The translations under genes and the position numbers were made by a program. A stretch of 35,506 nt of DNA from Luminiphilus sp. (GTDB lineage: Bacteria; Pseudomonadota; Gammaproteobacteria; Pseudomonadales; Halieaceae), in the NCBI GenBank assembly GCA_012270045.1, contig JAAXJC010000062.1:1-35506 (forward strand). The letters are read 5' to 3'. The first letter of the stretch is position 1. Each line of letters starts with the position of its first letter. Positions 1 to 7,567 of this stretch are shown here, one piece after another. The notes below the pieces were generated by a model that worked only from the letters and a program-made list of their open reading frames with translations, was not told the DNA's origin and did not search any database.

Positions 1-5
1 TCACC

Positions 6-29
6 AAAAAGCCCCGCAAATGCGGGGCT
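6..29 (-). terminator. Terminator copy in repeat unit 1
   Basis: This is the third exact copy of the hairpin-plus-T-run element, again spaced 189 bp from the previous one. It closes the leftmost repeat visible in the window. Confidence 0.8.
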
Positions 30-181
30 CTTGATGATGGTGCCCAGGGACGGAAGGATTCGAGCAGCGCTGCCTTCGCTGCTCTCACCCCGCTGGGGCG
101 CCGCCGCTGCGCTCTGGCGTCCAAAATGCTCCTGGGGTCGCATTTTGTCGAACCGCATTCGACGGCTCTCATCCAATCCCT

Positions 182-361
182 TTACCCCATCACCAAAAAG
201 CCCCGCAAATGCGGGGCTCTTGATGATGGTGCCCAGGGACGGAAGGATTCGAGCAGCGCTGCCTTCGCTGCTCTCACCCCGCTGGGGCGCCGCCGCTGCG
301 CTCTGGCGTCCAAAATGCTCCTGGGGTCGCATTTTGTCGAACCGCATTCGACGGCTCTCAT
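182..361 (-). CDS. Candidate 59-aa arginine-rich small protein within the tRNA repeat
   Basis: On the sense strand of the tRNA transcript, an ATG at 361 opens a 59-codon frame ending in TAA at 184-182. It is preceded by AAAGGG five nt before the start, a plausible ribosome-binding site. The peptide has about 10 Arg and 2 Lys, including an RRR cluster, and no hydrophobic segment. Its last part is translated through the tRNA 3' remnant and the terminator hairpin. Because the unit is 63 codons long the same frame recurs: a second copy starts at 172 and runs off the left edge. The E. coli tyrT repeat likewise encodes a small basic protamine-like protein (Tpr). GC-rich repeats often leave frames open by chance, so translation is unproven. 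Confidence 0.3.
   Translation of the reverse strand: MRAVECGSTKCDPRSILDARAQRRRPSGVRAAKAALLESFRPWAPSSRAPHLRGFLVMG
195..218 (-). terminator. Terminator copy in repeat unit 2
   Basis: This is an exact duplicate of the tRNA-Phe terminator 189 bp further downstream, with the same 8-bp stem and T-run. It lies inside the 3' end of the small Arg-rich reading frame at 182-361. It can act only on transcripts that read through the first terminator or start within the repeat. Confidence 0.8.
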
Positions 362-383
362 CCAATCCCTTTACCCCATCACC

Positions 384-407
384 AAAAAGCCCCGCAAATG
401 CGGGGCT
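384..407 (-). terminator. Rho-independent terminator of tRNA-Phe
   Basis: On the minus strand AGCCCCGC pairs with GCGGGGCT around a 4-nt loop and is followed directly by a run of five T. It starts 8 nt past the CCA end of the tRNA. The 8-bp GC-rich stem plus U-tract is a textbook intrinsic terminator. Confidence 0.9.
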
Positions 408-415
408 CTTGATGA

Positions 416-491
416 TGGTGCCCAGGGACGGAATCGAACCGCCGACACGGGGATTTTCAATCCCCTGCTCTACCGACTGAGCTACCTGGGC
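416..491 (-). tRNA. tRNA-Phe (anticodon GAA)
   Basis: Read on the minus strand, this is a complete 76-nt cloverleaf with the 3' CCA encoded at 418-416. The 7-bp acceptor stem GCCCAGG/CCTGGGC pairs perfectly and the discriminator base is A. The D-arm (AGCTCAGTCGGTAGAGC) is canonical. The anticodon stem GGGGA/TCCCC holds the loop TTGAAAA, giving anticodon GAA. The T-loop TTCGATT is canonical. It has its own promoter at 525-553 and is followed by a strong terminator at 384-407. Its last 18 nt are duplicated in the tandem repeats downstream. Confidence 0.97.
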
Positions 492-524
492 AAGAAGAAA
501 CTGTGGGTACCTCGGAGGCCGCGT

Positions 525-553
525 ATTAAACCCGTGGCGGCGGTGAAGGTCAA
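525..553 (-). promoter_or_regulatory. Sigma-70 promoter of tRNA-Phe
   Basis: On the minus strand, a -35 hexamer TTGACC (553-548) is separated by exactly 17 bp from a -10 hexamer TTTAAT (530-525). Transcription should begin near position 517, about 26 nt before the mature tRNA 5' end. The stretch just after the -10 is GC-rich (ACGCGGC), like the discriminators of stringently controlled stable-RNA promoters. The positions are seen directly; the stringent control is inference. Confidence 0.7.
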
Positions 554-560
554 GGTGGGG

Positions 561-3500
561 TCAGGTGGTGGCCTCCGAGCCGGTGGGCAGCGCCCCCTCG
601 CCCGCTTCCTCATAGCGGTGATCCGAGGCCATGACCGCATAAATGGCGGGCAGCAGCACCAGCGTAAAGAAGGTGCCAATGAGCATGCCCATAACCAATA
701 TGAAGCCGATGCTGTTGCGCGCCTCGGCGCCGGCGCCGGTGACCAGCACCAGGGGCAGATGGCCCAGGACGGTGGCGCCAGTGGTCATAAGTACCGGGCG
801 CAGCCGGCTGATTGATGCGGCACGGATGGCTGCCAGTTTCTCCAGCCCCTCCCGTTGCGCCTGATTGGCGAACTCTACGATCAGAATGGCGTTTTTGGAT
901 ACCAGCCCCGCCAGCGTGATCAGACCCACCTGTGAATAGATGTTGACGGTGGTCAGGTTGATAAAGGTAATCACCAGCGCCGCAAACAGGGCCAGTGGAA
1001 TGGAACCCAGCAGAATAATCAGGGGATCCCGGAAGCTGTTGAACTGGATGGCCAGCACAAAGAACACCAGTGCCATGGCGACACCCAGAACTCCCAGCAG
1101 GGTGTTGCCCTCGCTGCGAATCTCCCGTGATTCGCCGGTGTAGTCCAGCACATAGCCGTCGGGAAGAATTTCAGCCGCCGCCTGCTCAATGAAGGCCAGG
1201 CCCTGCTCCTTGGTGGTGCCCGGGATCACCCCACCGAATATCTTGAAGGCATTCTTCTGCTGAAAACGGGTCAGGGCCCGGGGCGCGGTGATGCGATCCA
1301 GGGTCGCGATGGCCCCCAGCGGAATGAGTTCCCCGGCTGGGGTGCGAATGGGTAGGTCGAGTACCGCATCGGGGGAGTCCCGCTCACCCCGGGCTACCTT
1401 CGGAATCACCCGGTAGGCGCGGCCGCCATTGTCATAGCGGGTGATGTAGCCCTCGGAGTTCAGCAGTCCCACCTGGTTGGCCACGTCGGTCACCGACATA
1501 TCGAGGTCCGCAAGGCGCTGGCGGTCGAAACTGATACGGGCCTGGACCAGGTCCACCCGCAGGTCGGTATCAGCAAACAGGAACAGCCCGGACTCCTGTG
1601 CCGCCTGTAACAGTGCCTGGGCGTGGGGCAGCATGGTCTGTGCATCATCGGAACTGGCGATGGCGACCTCGACATCGAATTGTCCCGCCGCGGGCAGGTC
1701 AGAACTGGACACCGGGAAGGCATTCAGGGATGGGATTTCCTGCAGGGACCCGTACATGTCAAAGAGCATGTCCTGCAAGGAATTTTCCCGCGTCCCAGGG
1801 GGTGTGAAATCCTGGCCGCCATAGCTGCCCGAGGGCTGGATGACATGCCAGAAATCGGTCGCCCCTTCGAACTTGGCCATACGGGTTACGACCGCATCCA
1901 TGCCCCGGTAGGTGTCCTCGATGGCCGACTCCGGCGCCGCGTCTGCAATGACATTGATCCCGCTTTGGTCCTCGATGGGCGCCAGTTCTTTCAGGGAAAA
2001 AAGATACAGGGGTGCGGTCAGCATGCTGAAAAACAGTCCCGCGAAAATCAGCTGCCAGCGGTAGCGTATCGATGCATCCACAATGTTGCCGTAGGCCCGG
2101 GCGGTGCGATCGAAACGGTCATTTACCCAACGGGTGGCAGCGGTCTCCTGACCACTGGAAGGGCACACCCAGGCGCTCATGATGGGCGACAGGGTCATGG
2201 CCACCAGACCCGAGATCAGCACCGCCACCGCCAGGGTAAATGCGAATTCCCGGAACAGAAATCCGGTCAGCCCGCCCAGCAGGCCAATGGGCGCATAGAC
2301 CACCGCGAGGGTCAGGGTCATGGCGATGATCGGCGCCAACAGGCGCCTCGACGAGCGCAGGGCGGCCTGCTGCCGGCTCATGCCCTTGCGCAGGTTTCGG
2401 GCGACATTTTCAACCACCACAATGGCGTCATCCACCACCAGCCCCACCGACAGCACGATGGCCAGAATGGTCAGCAGGTTGAGCGAAAACCCCATCAGTG
2501 ACATGGCGGTCATGGCGCCCAGTATGGATATGGGTATGGTCAGCAACGGCACCAGCGCGGTGCGCGCCGATCCCATCAGGGCAATGACCACGAAGCCCAC
2601 CAGGATGATGGTTTCGCCCAGGGTGATGAAGATTTCCTTCAGCGCCTCGCGCATGTAACTGGTCACATCGTAGGCAATGAAGAATTCCAGGTCCTCCCGT
2701 AGGAAGGCATTGATGTTGGCAACTTCCTCATAAAGTGCATCCGCCACATCGATCTCGTTGGCGCCCGGGGTTGGGTAAATCCCGACAAACACCACATCAC
2801 GCAGTGAAAAGCGGGACAGTTCCACCAGTTCCTCGGAGCCCTCCTCAACCATCGCCACGTCGCTAAGGCGAATATCACTGGCCATGTCCGAACGCAGCAT
2901 GATGTTGGCAAAGGTTTCCGGGCTGCGTGCCTCGGTATTACTGACCAGGTCTATGCGCTGCACATTGTTCTGGCTCTGGCCCAGGGTGCTGATGACATTG
3001 TTTTCCCGCAGTGCCTGCTGGATTTCACTGGCGCTGATACCCAGCGCCGCCATGCGAGCCGTATCCAGCCAGATGCGCATGGCGGGTCGAGAACCCCAGC
3101 TCACGGCATTTTGTACGTCGGCCACCGAACTGAGTCGGGGCAGAATGTCCCGCTGTACCAGGTCGGCCATGTCGGCGAAGGACTCACCCTTGGGTACCGA
3201 GAGGGCCAGGTAAAAGCTGGCGTAGGGGCTGTCTGCTCGCATCACTTCAATGGACGGATCTTCGGCGCCATCGGGTAATTCGTAGCGGATCTGGCTGAGG
3301 CGCGTGTTCAGCTCTGCCAGCGCGTCGGTGCTGTCCTCGTTCAGTTTCAGCCAGACCCTGACCAGGCTGCGACCGGCGGTGGTGCTGGATTCGACGTAAT
3401 TGACCCCAGGCACGCTCGCGGCCACCCGCTCTATGGGTTCCGCAATAAAGCCGCGCACGGTCTCCGCGCTGGCTCCCGGGTAGACCGTGACGATTTCCAG

Positions 3501-3656
3501 GGAGGAGCTCTGTATCACCGGAAACTGGATTACCGGTAAATTGATTGCCGACTGCACGCCAACCAGTAGCAGGGCCAGTGACAGCACGATCGACACCCTG
3601 GGGCGCCTGACAAAGATGTCGGTCCAGCGCGCCCTGTCTTCCGGGTGGACAGTCAC
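561..3656 (-). CDS. RND efflux transporter permease (HAE1/AcrB-like)
   Basis: This 1031-aa inner-membrane pump has the normal length and layout of AcrB/MexB-like proton-driven exporters: an N-terminal membrane helix (about 20-40), then two halves each with a large periplasmic loop and a helix bundle. The proton-relay aspartates are visible as VVDDA (Asp409-Asp410, equivalent to AcrB Asp407/408). The TM10 lysine motif is present as SKNAILIVEFA. The GTG start overlaps the stop of the upstream membrane-fusion gene by 4 bp (GTGA), so the pair is translationally coupled. No TolC-type outer-membrane gene follows; the next gene is tRNA-Phe. Substrates cannot be told from sequence. The sequence fits the broad MdtB/MexF/uncharacterised HAE1 branches. 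Confidence 0.95.
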   Translation of the reverse strand: MTVHPEDRARWTDIFVRRPRVSIVLSLALLLVGVQSAINLPVIQFPVIQSSSLEIVTVYPGASAETVRGFIAEPIERVAASVPGVNYVESSTTAGRSLVRVWLKLNEDSTDALAELNTRLSQIRYELPDGAEDPSIEVMRADSPYASFYLALSVPKGESFADMADLVQRDILPRLSSVADVQNAVSWGSRPAMRIWLDTARMAALGISASEIQQALRENNVISTLGQSQNNVQRIDLVSNTEARSPETFANIMLRSDMASDIRLSDVAMVEEGSEELVELSRFSLRDVVFVGIYPTPGANEIDVADALYEEVANINAFLREDLEFFIAYDVTSYMREALKEIFITLGETIILVGFVVIALMGSARTALVPLLTIPISILGAMTAMSLMGFSLNLLTILAIVLSVGLVVDDAIVVVENVARNLRKGMSRQQAALRSSRRLLAPIIAMTLTLAVVYAPIGLLGGLTGFLFREFAFTLAVAVLISGLVAMTLSPIMSAWVCPSSGQETAATRWVNDRFDRTARAYGNIVDASIRYRWQLIFAGLFFSMLTAPLYLFSLKELAPIEDQSGINVIADAAPESAIEDTYRGMDAVVTRMAKFEGATDFWHVIQPSGSYGGQDFTPPGTRENSLQDMLFDMYGSLQEIPSLNAFPVSSSDLPAAGQFDVEVAIASSDDAQTMLPHAQALLQAAQESGLFLFADTDLRVDLVQARISFDRQRLADLDMSVTDVANQVGLLNSEGYITRYDNGGRAYRVIPKVARGERDSPDAVLDLPIRTPAGELIPLGAIATLDRITAPRALTRFQQKNAFKIFGGVIPGTTKEQGLAFIEQAAAEILPDGYVLDYTGESREIRSEGNTLLGVLGVAMALVFFVLAIQFNSFRDPLIILLGSIPLALFAALVITFINLTTVNIYSQVGLITLAGLVSKNAILIVEFANQAQREGLEKLAAIRAASISRLRPVLMTTGATVLGHLPLVLVTGAGAEARNSIGFILVMGMLIGTFFTLVLLPAIYAVMASDHRYEEAGEGALPTGSEATT

Positions 3657-4741
3657 CGACCGACGACCTCGGTCACCGCCTTGGCGAGGCTGCCATCGCT
3701 GAGCTTGAAGGCGCCCTGGACGGCGATGGTTTCGCCGATGACGAGATCGCCCCTGGCCATGATGGTTCCTGCGGCCTCGCCCACTACCTCGATACGCCGC
3801 TGCTCTGCCCGCAGGGGCACATAGGCGCCGGGTTCAGCATCGTTGAGAACGTAAACGTGGGGTCCCTGTACATCCCATCGGACCGCGGGGGCAGGCAGGG
3901 TGAACACGATTTCCGGTCGGCGTGTGCGCACCTCCACCAGCACCAGTTCACCGTGGCGCAACTGGGGATTTTCAATTTCGGCGCGGACATCAAAAGCACG
4001 CAGCCCGCTGGCCAGAGCATCGGCCACGGCGTTAATCCGGGCTTCGCCAATAAACTCCCTGTCCAGGGACAGCAACCTGACGGCATCTCCCGGTGCCACC
4101 CGGGCCACGCCCTGGGGAATTTTGAAGTCGATCCAGCGCAGGGGACCCATGCCGCTGAGGGTGGTGAGCCGGTCCCCGGATTGCATTAAATCCCCTACCG
4201 ACTGGGTGTAAATGCCCAGGCGACCGGTGAACGGCGCCCTGAGGGTGAGCCGGCTCAACTGGGCGTCGGCGGCCGCGATCTGGGCCACCAGACTCTGATA
4301 GCGCGCTTCCAGGGTGTCCAACTGGTCCTGGGACGCCATGGCATCTTTCATAAGTTCCCGGGTCCGCTTCAGCTGCAGATCAACCAGGTTGAGGTCCGCC
4401 TCGAAGGCATCTCGTTGGGCCTGGAGGTCATCGTCGAACAGCCGCAGGATGACATCACCCTCGGCCACAACGGCACCTGCGGCAACCGGCAGCTCCACCA
4501 CCCGTCCGGTCGCTTCCGCAGCCAGCTCCACAAACTGGGGCGTCCTGACGGTGCCGGTCAGCCTGCGTATTGCGGTCCATTCGTCCTGTTCCGCAGTGGC
4601 GGTTGTCACCACCGAGAAAGGTGGGGGAAAGCTGGCGGCCATGGCCTGGGCCTCGGCAATCTGCAGATATTTAAAACCCGCAAGACCGCCGGTCACTGCC
4701 AGGCAGACAACCACTGTGACTAGCCAGGAAAATATGCGCAT
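3653..4741 (-). CDS. RND efflux periplasmic adaptor (membrane fusion protein)
   Basis: This 362-aa HlyD/AcrA-type adaptor would link the inner-membrane pump encoded downstream to an outer-membrane channel. It starts with an N-terminal hydrophobic segment (about residues 5-25) that could be a signal anchor. A split biotinyl-lipoyl-like domain follows, with VVELPVAAGAVVAEGDVI in its first half and LRAPFTGRLGIY in the second. Between them is an alpha-helical hairpin of about 65 residues rich in Gln, Leu and Arg. Beta-barrel and membrane-proximal domains come after. No lipobox cysteine is visible. The stop overlaps the pump start by 4 bp. It lies 65 bp downstream of yggX without an evident terminator, so read-through from mutY-yggX is possible. 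Confidence 0.93.
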   Translation of the reverse strand: MRIFSWLVTVVVCLAVTGGLAGFKYLQIAEAQAMAASFPPPFSVVTTATAEQDEWTAIRRLTGTVRTPQFVELAAEATGRVVELPVAAGAVVAEGDVILRLFDDDLQAQRDAFEADLNLVDLQLKRTRELMKDAMASQDQLDTLEARYQSLVAQIAAADAQLSRLTLRAPFTGRLGIYTQSVGDLMQSGDRLTTLSGMGPLRWIDFKIPQGVARVAPGDAVRLLSLDREFIGEARINAVADALASGLRAFDVRAEIENPQLRHGELVLVEVRTRRPEIVFTLPAPAVRWDVQGPHVYVLNDAEPGAYVPLRAEQRRIEVVGEAAGTIMARGDLVIGETIAVQGAFKLSDGSLAKAVTEVVGR

Positions 4742-4806
4742 GGTGATATCCGATGGTCAACTGATGGCAAGGTGGAACACGCTCCCGGTTGGCCAGACTG
4801 GGTTAT

Positions 4807-5082
4807 TCAAGCATCCGACTGGGGGACAAAGCCCTCAGCCCGGTCATGGCCCTGTCCCGACAGGAACTTGTCCATCTGCTCCTGCAGGTACTTACGTGCT
4901 TCCGGATCCATCAGACTCAGCTGCTTCTCGTTGATCAGCATGGTCTGCTCTGCTTGCCATGCCTGCCACGCCTTCTTTGACACCTGTTCAAAGAGTTCCT
5001 GGCCCTTGGGTCCGGGTAGGGGCGGCCGGTCCAGACCCTCCAGCTCCTCCTGGTAATATTTGCAGAATACGGTTCTAGCCAA
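4807..5082 (-). CDS. yggX: Probable Fe(2+)-trafficking protein YggX
   Basis: This small cytosolic protein of 91 aa matches the usual YggX length of about 90. It begins MARTVFCKYY with the conserved Cys7, and contains the family stretches DRPPLPGP and QAWQAEQTMLINEK. The family is implicated in protecting iron-sulfur proteins and limiting Fenton chemistry. It sits 33 bp downstream of mutY, the same order as in E. coli, where mutY encodes a 4Fe-4S glycosylase. The two are almost certainly cotranscribed, which fits a protective role for an Fe-S repair enzyme. Confidence 0.96.
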   Translation of the reverse strand: MARTVFCKYYQEELEGLDRPPLPGPKGQELFEQVSKKAWQAWQAEQTMLINEKQLSLMDPEARKYLQEQMDKFLSGQGHDRAEGFVPQSDA

Positions 5083-5115
5083 TGGACGCCTCCCCTAAAA
5101 AACCTGGTCTTGCCC

Positions 5116-6207
5116 TCAGCGCGTTTGCGCCAGGGCAGCGAGCAACCGGGCGACCGGTGCCGGCAAGCCCAGCGGGATCTCCCCGCCAGGTGTGACCCAG
5201 CGCACAGAGTCTACCTCAGCAATGCGCTCGGGTGTTTGTTCTATCGAAATCATGACGGGCAAGATGGTCAGGCGGTAATGGCTGAAGCTGTGCTGTATGG
5301 GGTCCAGCCGGGTTCGCTGTCCGGTCTCGCTCTCGAATACCTGCGCGAGTGCCGCCGGCGGTTGCTCCGGGTCGGTTGCCTCAGGAAAGCACCATAGGCC
5401 GCCCCAGATTCCAGCGCCCGGCCGTTTATGCAGTAGCACGGCGCCATCCGGCCGCCGGAAAACCAAGAAATGGGTCTCCCGCTCGGGTAGCGTCCGTGGC
5501 GGCTTGCGTCCCGGGAACAGGTGTTGCTCAGAGCGCTTCCGCGCCAGGCAGGTTCCGCTTACCGGGCAGTGCTCGCAGCGCGGGTTCTGGCGCGTACACA
5601 GGGTTGCCCCCAAGTCCATCATGCCCTGGTTGTAGTCAGCCACCCGTTGCTCGGGCGTATACAGTTCGGCAAGGCGCCAGAGTTCGGCCAGTGTTTTCGC
5701 CGAGCCCGGCCAGCCCGCGACCGCGTCATGGCGGGCAAGAACCCGTTTTACATTGCCATCCAGAATGGCTGCGCGCACATCCATGGCAAGGCTGGCAATG
5801 GCGCCAGCGGTAGAACGGCCGATACCGGGCAGCTGCTCCAGAGTCTCCACATCGGCCGGGAAGACACCGCCATGATCAGCAACGATACAGCGGGCTGCCC
5901 GATGCAGGTTGCGGGCACGGGCGTAATAACCCAGCCCGGTCCACAAATGGAGCACCTCGTCCTCGGACGCCGCTGCGAGCTGCTCAACGGTCGGATACTG
6001 TGCAACAAAACGCAGGAAATACGGGATCACCGTCTGCACCTGGGTCTGCTGCAGCATGATTTCCGACAGCCACACCCGGTAGGGCGTCTTGTCTTGCTGC
6101 CAGGGCAGGTCGTGCCGACCGTGCTGTTCAAACCAGGCCAGGAGACGCGGTGCAAAAGGCGCTGTTGTGCTACTGCTGTTGTTCACTGGTTGGGCAATCC
6201 GCCACAT
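5116..6207 (-). CDS. mutY: A/G-specific adenine glycosylase MutY
   Basis: MutY removes adenine mispaired with 8-oxoguanine in base-excision repair. The 363-aa protein shows the catalytic glutamate in WLSEIMLQQTQV (Glu49). It has the helix-hairpin-helix LPGIGRSTAGAIAS and the catalytic aspartate in AILDGNVKR (Asp150). The 4Fe-4S cluster motif is C-X6-C-X2-C-X5-C (CTRQNPRCEHCPVSGTC). A NUDIX-like C-terminal domain that reads 8-oxoG follows. Catalytic residues are shifted by 12 relative to E. coli, so the chosen ATG gives a slightly long N-terminus. A GTG seven codons in is an alternative. It is divergent from hisB across 96 bp and followed by yggX. Confidence 0.96.
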   Translation of the reverse strand: MWRIAQPVNNSSSTTAPFAPRLLAWFEQHGRHDLPWQQDKTPYRVWLSEIMLQQTQVQTVIPYFLRFVAQYPTVEQLAAASEDEVLHLWTGLGYYARARNLHRAARCIVADHGGVFPADVETLEQLPGIGRSTAGAIASLAMDVRAAILDGNVKRVLARHDAVAGWPGSAKTLAELWRLAELYTPEQRVADYNQGMMDLGATLCTRQNPRCEHCPVSGTCLARKRSEQHLFPGRKPPRTLPERETHFLVFRRPDGAVLLHKRPGAGIWGGLWCFPEATDPEQPPAALAQVFESETGQRTRLDPIQHSFSHYRLTILPVMISIEQTPERIAEVDSVRWVTPGGEIPLGLPAPVARLLAALAQTR

Positions 6208-6228
6208 GAATAGCGGATACTTCTCCGA

Positions 6229-6234
6229 TACAAT
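6229..6234 (+). promoter_or_regulatory. Possible -10 element for the hisBHAF operon
   Basis: TACAAT lies 70 nt before the hisB start in the mutY/hisB divergent region and matches the sigma-70 -10 consensus in five of six positions. No convincing -35 hexamer is present at 16-18 bp, so the assignment is weak. Confidence 0.3.
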
Positions 6235-6303
6235 GCGCCTTCAGTGTAGCGCGCTGTCACAGCGACTGCCTGCCAGTAACAACCACTCCTCGGAGCACAG
6301 GAC

Positions 6304-6909
6304 ATGGCGACCGCCACAGCACCCCGTAAGGCCAGTGTGGAACGCAACACACTCGAGACCCAAATCAGCGTTGAGCTGAGTCTTGACGGCACCGGGCAGG
6401 CCGAATTCGATACCGGTGTGCCCTTTCTGGAGCACATGCTCGATCAGATAGCGCGTCACGGTATGGTCGACCTCAAGGTTCTGGCCAAGGGCGATCTGCA
6501 TATCGATGGTCACCACACGGTGGAGGATATCGGCATTACCCTGGGCCAGGCTTTCCACGCCGTGGCCGGGGACAAAAAGGGCCTGACTCGTTATGGCCAT
6601 GCCTACGTGCCCCTTGATGAAGCCCTGTCCCGGGTTGTGGTGGATTTTTCGGGTCGTCCCGGGTTGGTCTGGCATGTACCTTTCACCCGGGCCATGATCG
6701 GTTCCTTCGACGTGGACCTGTTCGTGGAATTCTTCCAGGGTTTTGTCAATCACGCTCAGGTGACCCTGCACGTGGACAATTTACGGGGTGACAATGCCCA
6801 CCACCAGGCGGAGACGGTGTTCAAGGCCTTTGGCCGCGCCCTGCGCATGGCCCTGACCCCCGACCCGGCGATGGCGGGCTTGATGCCCTCGACCAAAGGT
6901 TCGCTGTGA
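6304..6909 (+). CDS. hisB: Imidazoleglycerol-phosphate dehydratase HisB
   Basis: HisB catalyses the sixth step of histidine biosynthesis, dehydrating imidazole glycerol phosphate to imidazole acetol phosphate with a di-manganese centre. The 201-aa protein is the monofunctional form, lacking the phosphatase domain fused to HisB in enterics. Visible metal-binding motifs are [18 protein letters not shown]-type as [12 protein letters not shown], and DNAHHQAET near the C-terminus. GGAG lies about 8 nt before the ATG. It is first in hisB-hisH-hisA-hisF; hisH starts 4 nt after its stop. Confidence 0.97.
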   Translation: MATATAPRKASVERNTLETQISVELSLDGTGQAEFDTGVPFLEHMLDQIARHGMVDLKVLAKGDLHIDGHHTVEDIGITLGQAFHAVAGDKKGLTRYGHAYVPLDEALSRVVVDFSGRPGLVWHVPFTRAMIGSFDVDLFVEFFQGFVNHAQVTLHVDNLRGDNAHHQAETVFKAFGRALRMALTPDPAMAGLMPSTKGSL

Positions 6910-6913
6910 ATCC

Positions 6914-7567
6914 GTGACCGGTTACGTCGCTGTTATCGACTATGGTATGGGTAACCTGCACTCCGTTGCTTCAGCTCTGGAGCATGCCGGGGCGCCCAGG
7001 GTAGAGGTTAGCCATGACCCTCAGGTGATCGCGGCTGCGGATCGCGTGGTCTTCCCCGGGGTGGGAGCCATCCGCGACTGTATGGCTGAAATTCGCCGCC
7101 TGGGCTGTGACCGCCTGCTGCAGTCGGTGCTGGATTCGAAACGCCAGCCGGTGCTGGCTATCTGCGTGGGTATGCAGGCGTTAATGGAGCATTCCGAAGA
7201 AAATGACGGTGTGGCCACCCTTGGTTTCATCCCGGGGCGGGTAAACTTTTTCGGTACCGGCCTGACCAGCGCCGATGGTGAGCGACTGAAAGTGCCCCAC
7301 ATGGGTTGGAATCAGGTCAGGCAAACCCGGCAACACCCCATGTGGCGGGGGATAGCCGATGGCAGTCGTTTTTATTTTGTGCACAGCTATTGGGTACAGT
7401 TACAGGACCCCGCCATAATGGCAGGCAGCTTTGAGTACGGGGTGCAAGGTTGTGCTGCCCTGGCCTGCGACAATCTTTTTGCGGTGCAGTTTCACCCGGA
7501 AAAAAGTCACGAACCCGGCCTGCAACTGCTGACCAACTTTCTTGAATGGGACGGATCATGCTCGTAA
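6914..7567 (+). CDS. hisH: Imidazole glycerol phosphate synthase glutaminase subunit HisH
   Basis: HisH hydrolyses glutamine and passes ammonia to HisF, its partner in IGP synthase. The 217-aa class I glutamine amidotransferase has the nucleophile Cys84 in AICVGMQAL and the other triad residues His194 and Glu196 in FHPEKSH. The start is GTG, four nt after the hisB stop, and gives the family N-terminus [14 protein letters not shown]. Its last 10 bp overlap the hisA start, indicating coupled translation. Confidence 0.97.
   Translation: MTGYVAVIDYGMGNLHSVASALEHAGAPRVEVSHDPQVIAAADRVVFPGVGAIRDCMAEIRRLGCDRLLQSVLDSKRQPVLAICVGMQALMEHSEENDGVATLGFIPGRVNFFGTGLTSADGERLKVPHMGWNQVRQTRQHPMWRGIADGSRFYFVHSYWVQLQDPAIMAGSFEYGVQGCAALACDNLFAVQFHPEKSHEPGLQLLTNFLEWDGSCS

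Larger units (their letters stand above)
1..433 (-). repeat. 189-bp tandem repeat carrying the tRNA-Phe 3' end and a terminator
   Basis: The unit repeats with a period of exactly 189 bp: copy 1 at 1-189, copy 2 at 190-378, and a partial copy at 379-433 that merges into the real tRNA-Phe. Copies 1 and 2 look identical base for base, and the array may continue left of the window. Each unit contains the last 18 nt of the tRNA including CCA (38-55, 227-244; the genuine one is 416-433). It also carries a GC-rich terminator hairpin and two further inverted repeats (in copy 1, 62-84 and 122-147). The arrangement parallels the E. coli tyrT locus, where about 178-bp repeats start with a 19-nt tRNA-Tyr 3' end and yield rtT RNA. 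Unlike that case, every unit here carries an intrinsic terminator. Confidence 0.93.

Noticed and set aside
1..433. CRISPR array or integrated-element attachment sites
   Set aside because: The units are identical over all 189 bp with no variable spacers. The repeated tRNA 3' ends recall attachment sites, but no integrase or mobile gene is present and the units are tandem without cargo.
31..815. Long plus-strand reading frames through the repeat block with 63-residue peptide repeats
   Set aside because: The repeat unit is exactly 63 codons, so any frame open in one unit stays open in all. These frames are antisense to the tRNA transcript and run through the genuine tRNA and into the antisense of the RND gene.
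1623..2501. 292-codon plus-strand frame opposite the RND pump gene
   Set aside because: It is a shadow of a high-GC coding strand. Its composition is rich in His, Gln and Gly without any domain, whereas the minus-strand frame has all RND motifs.
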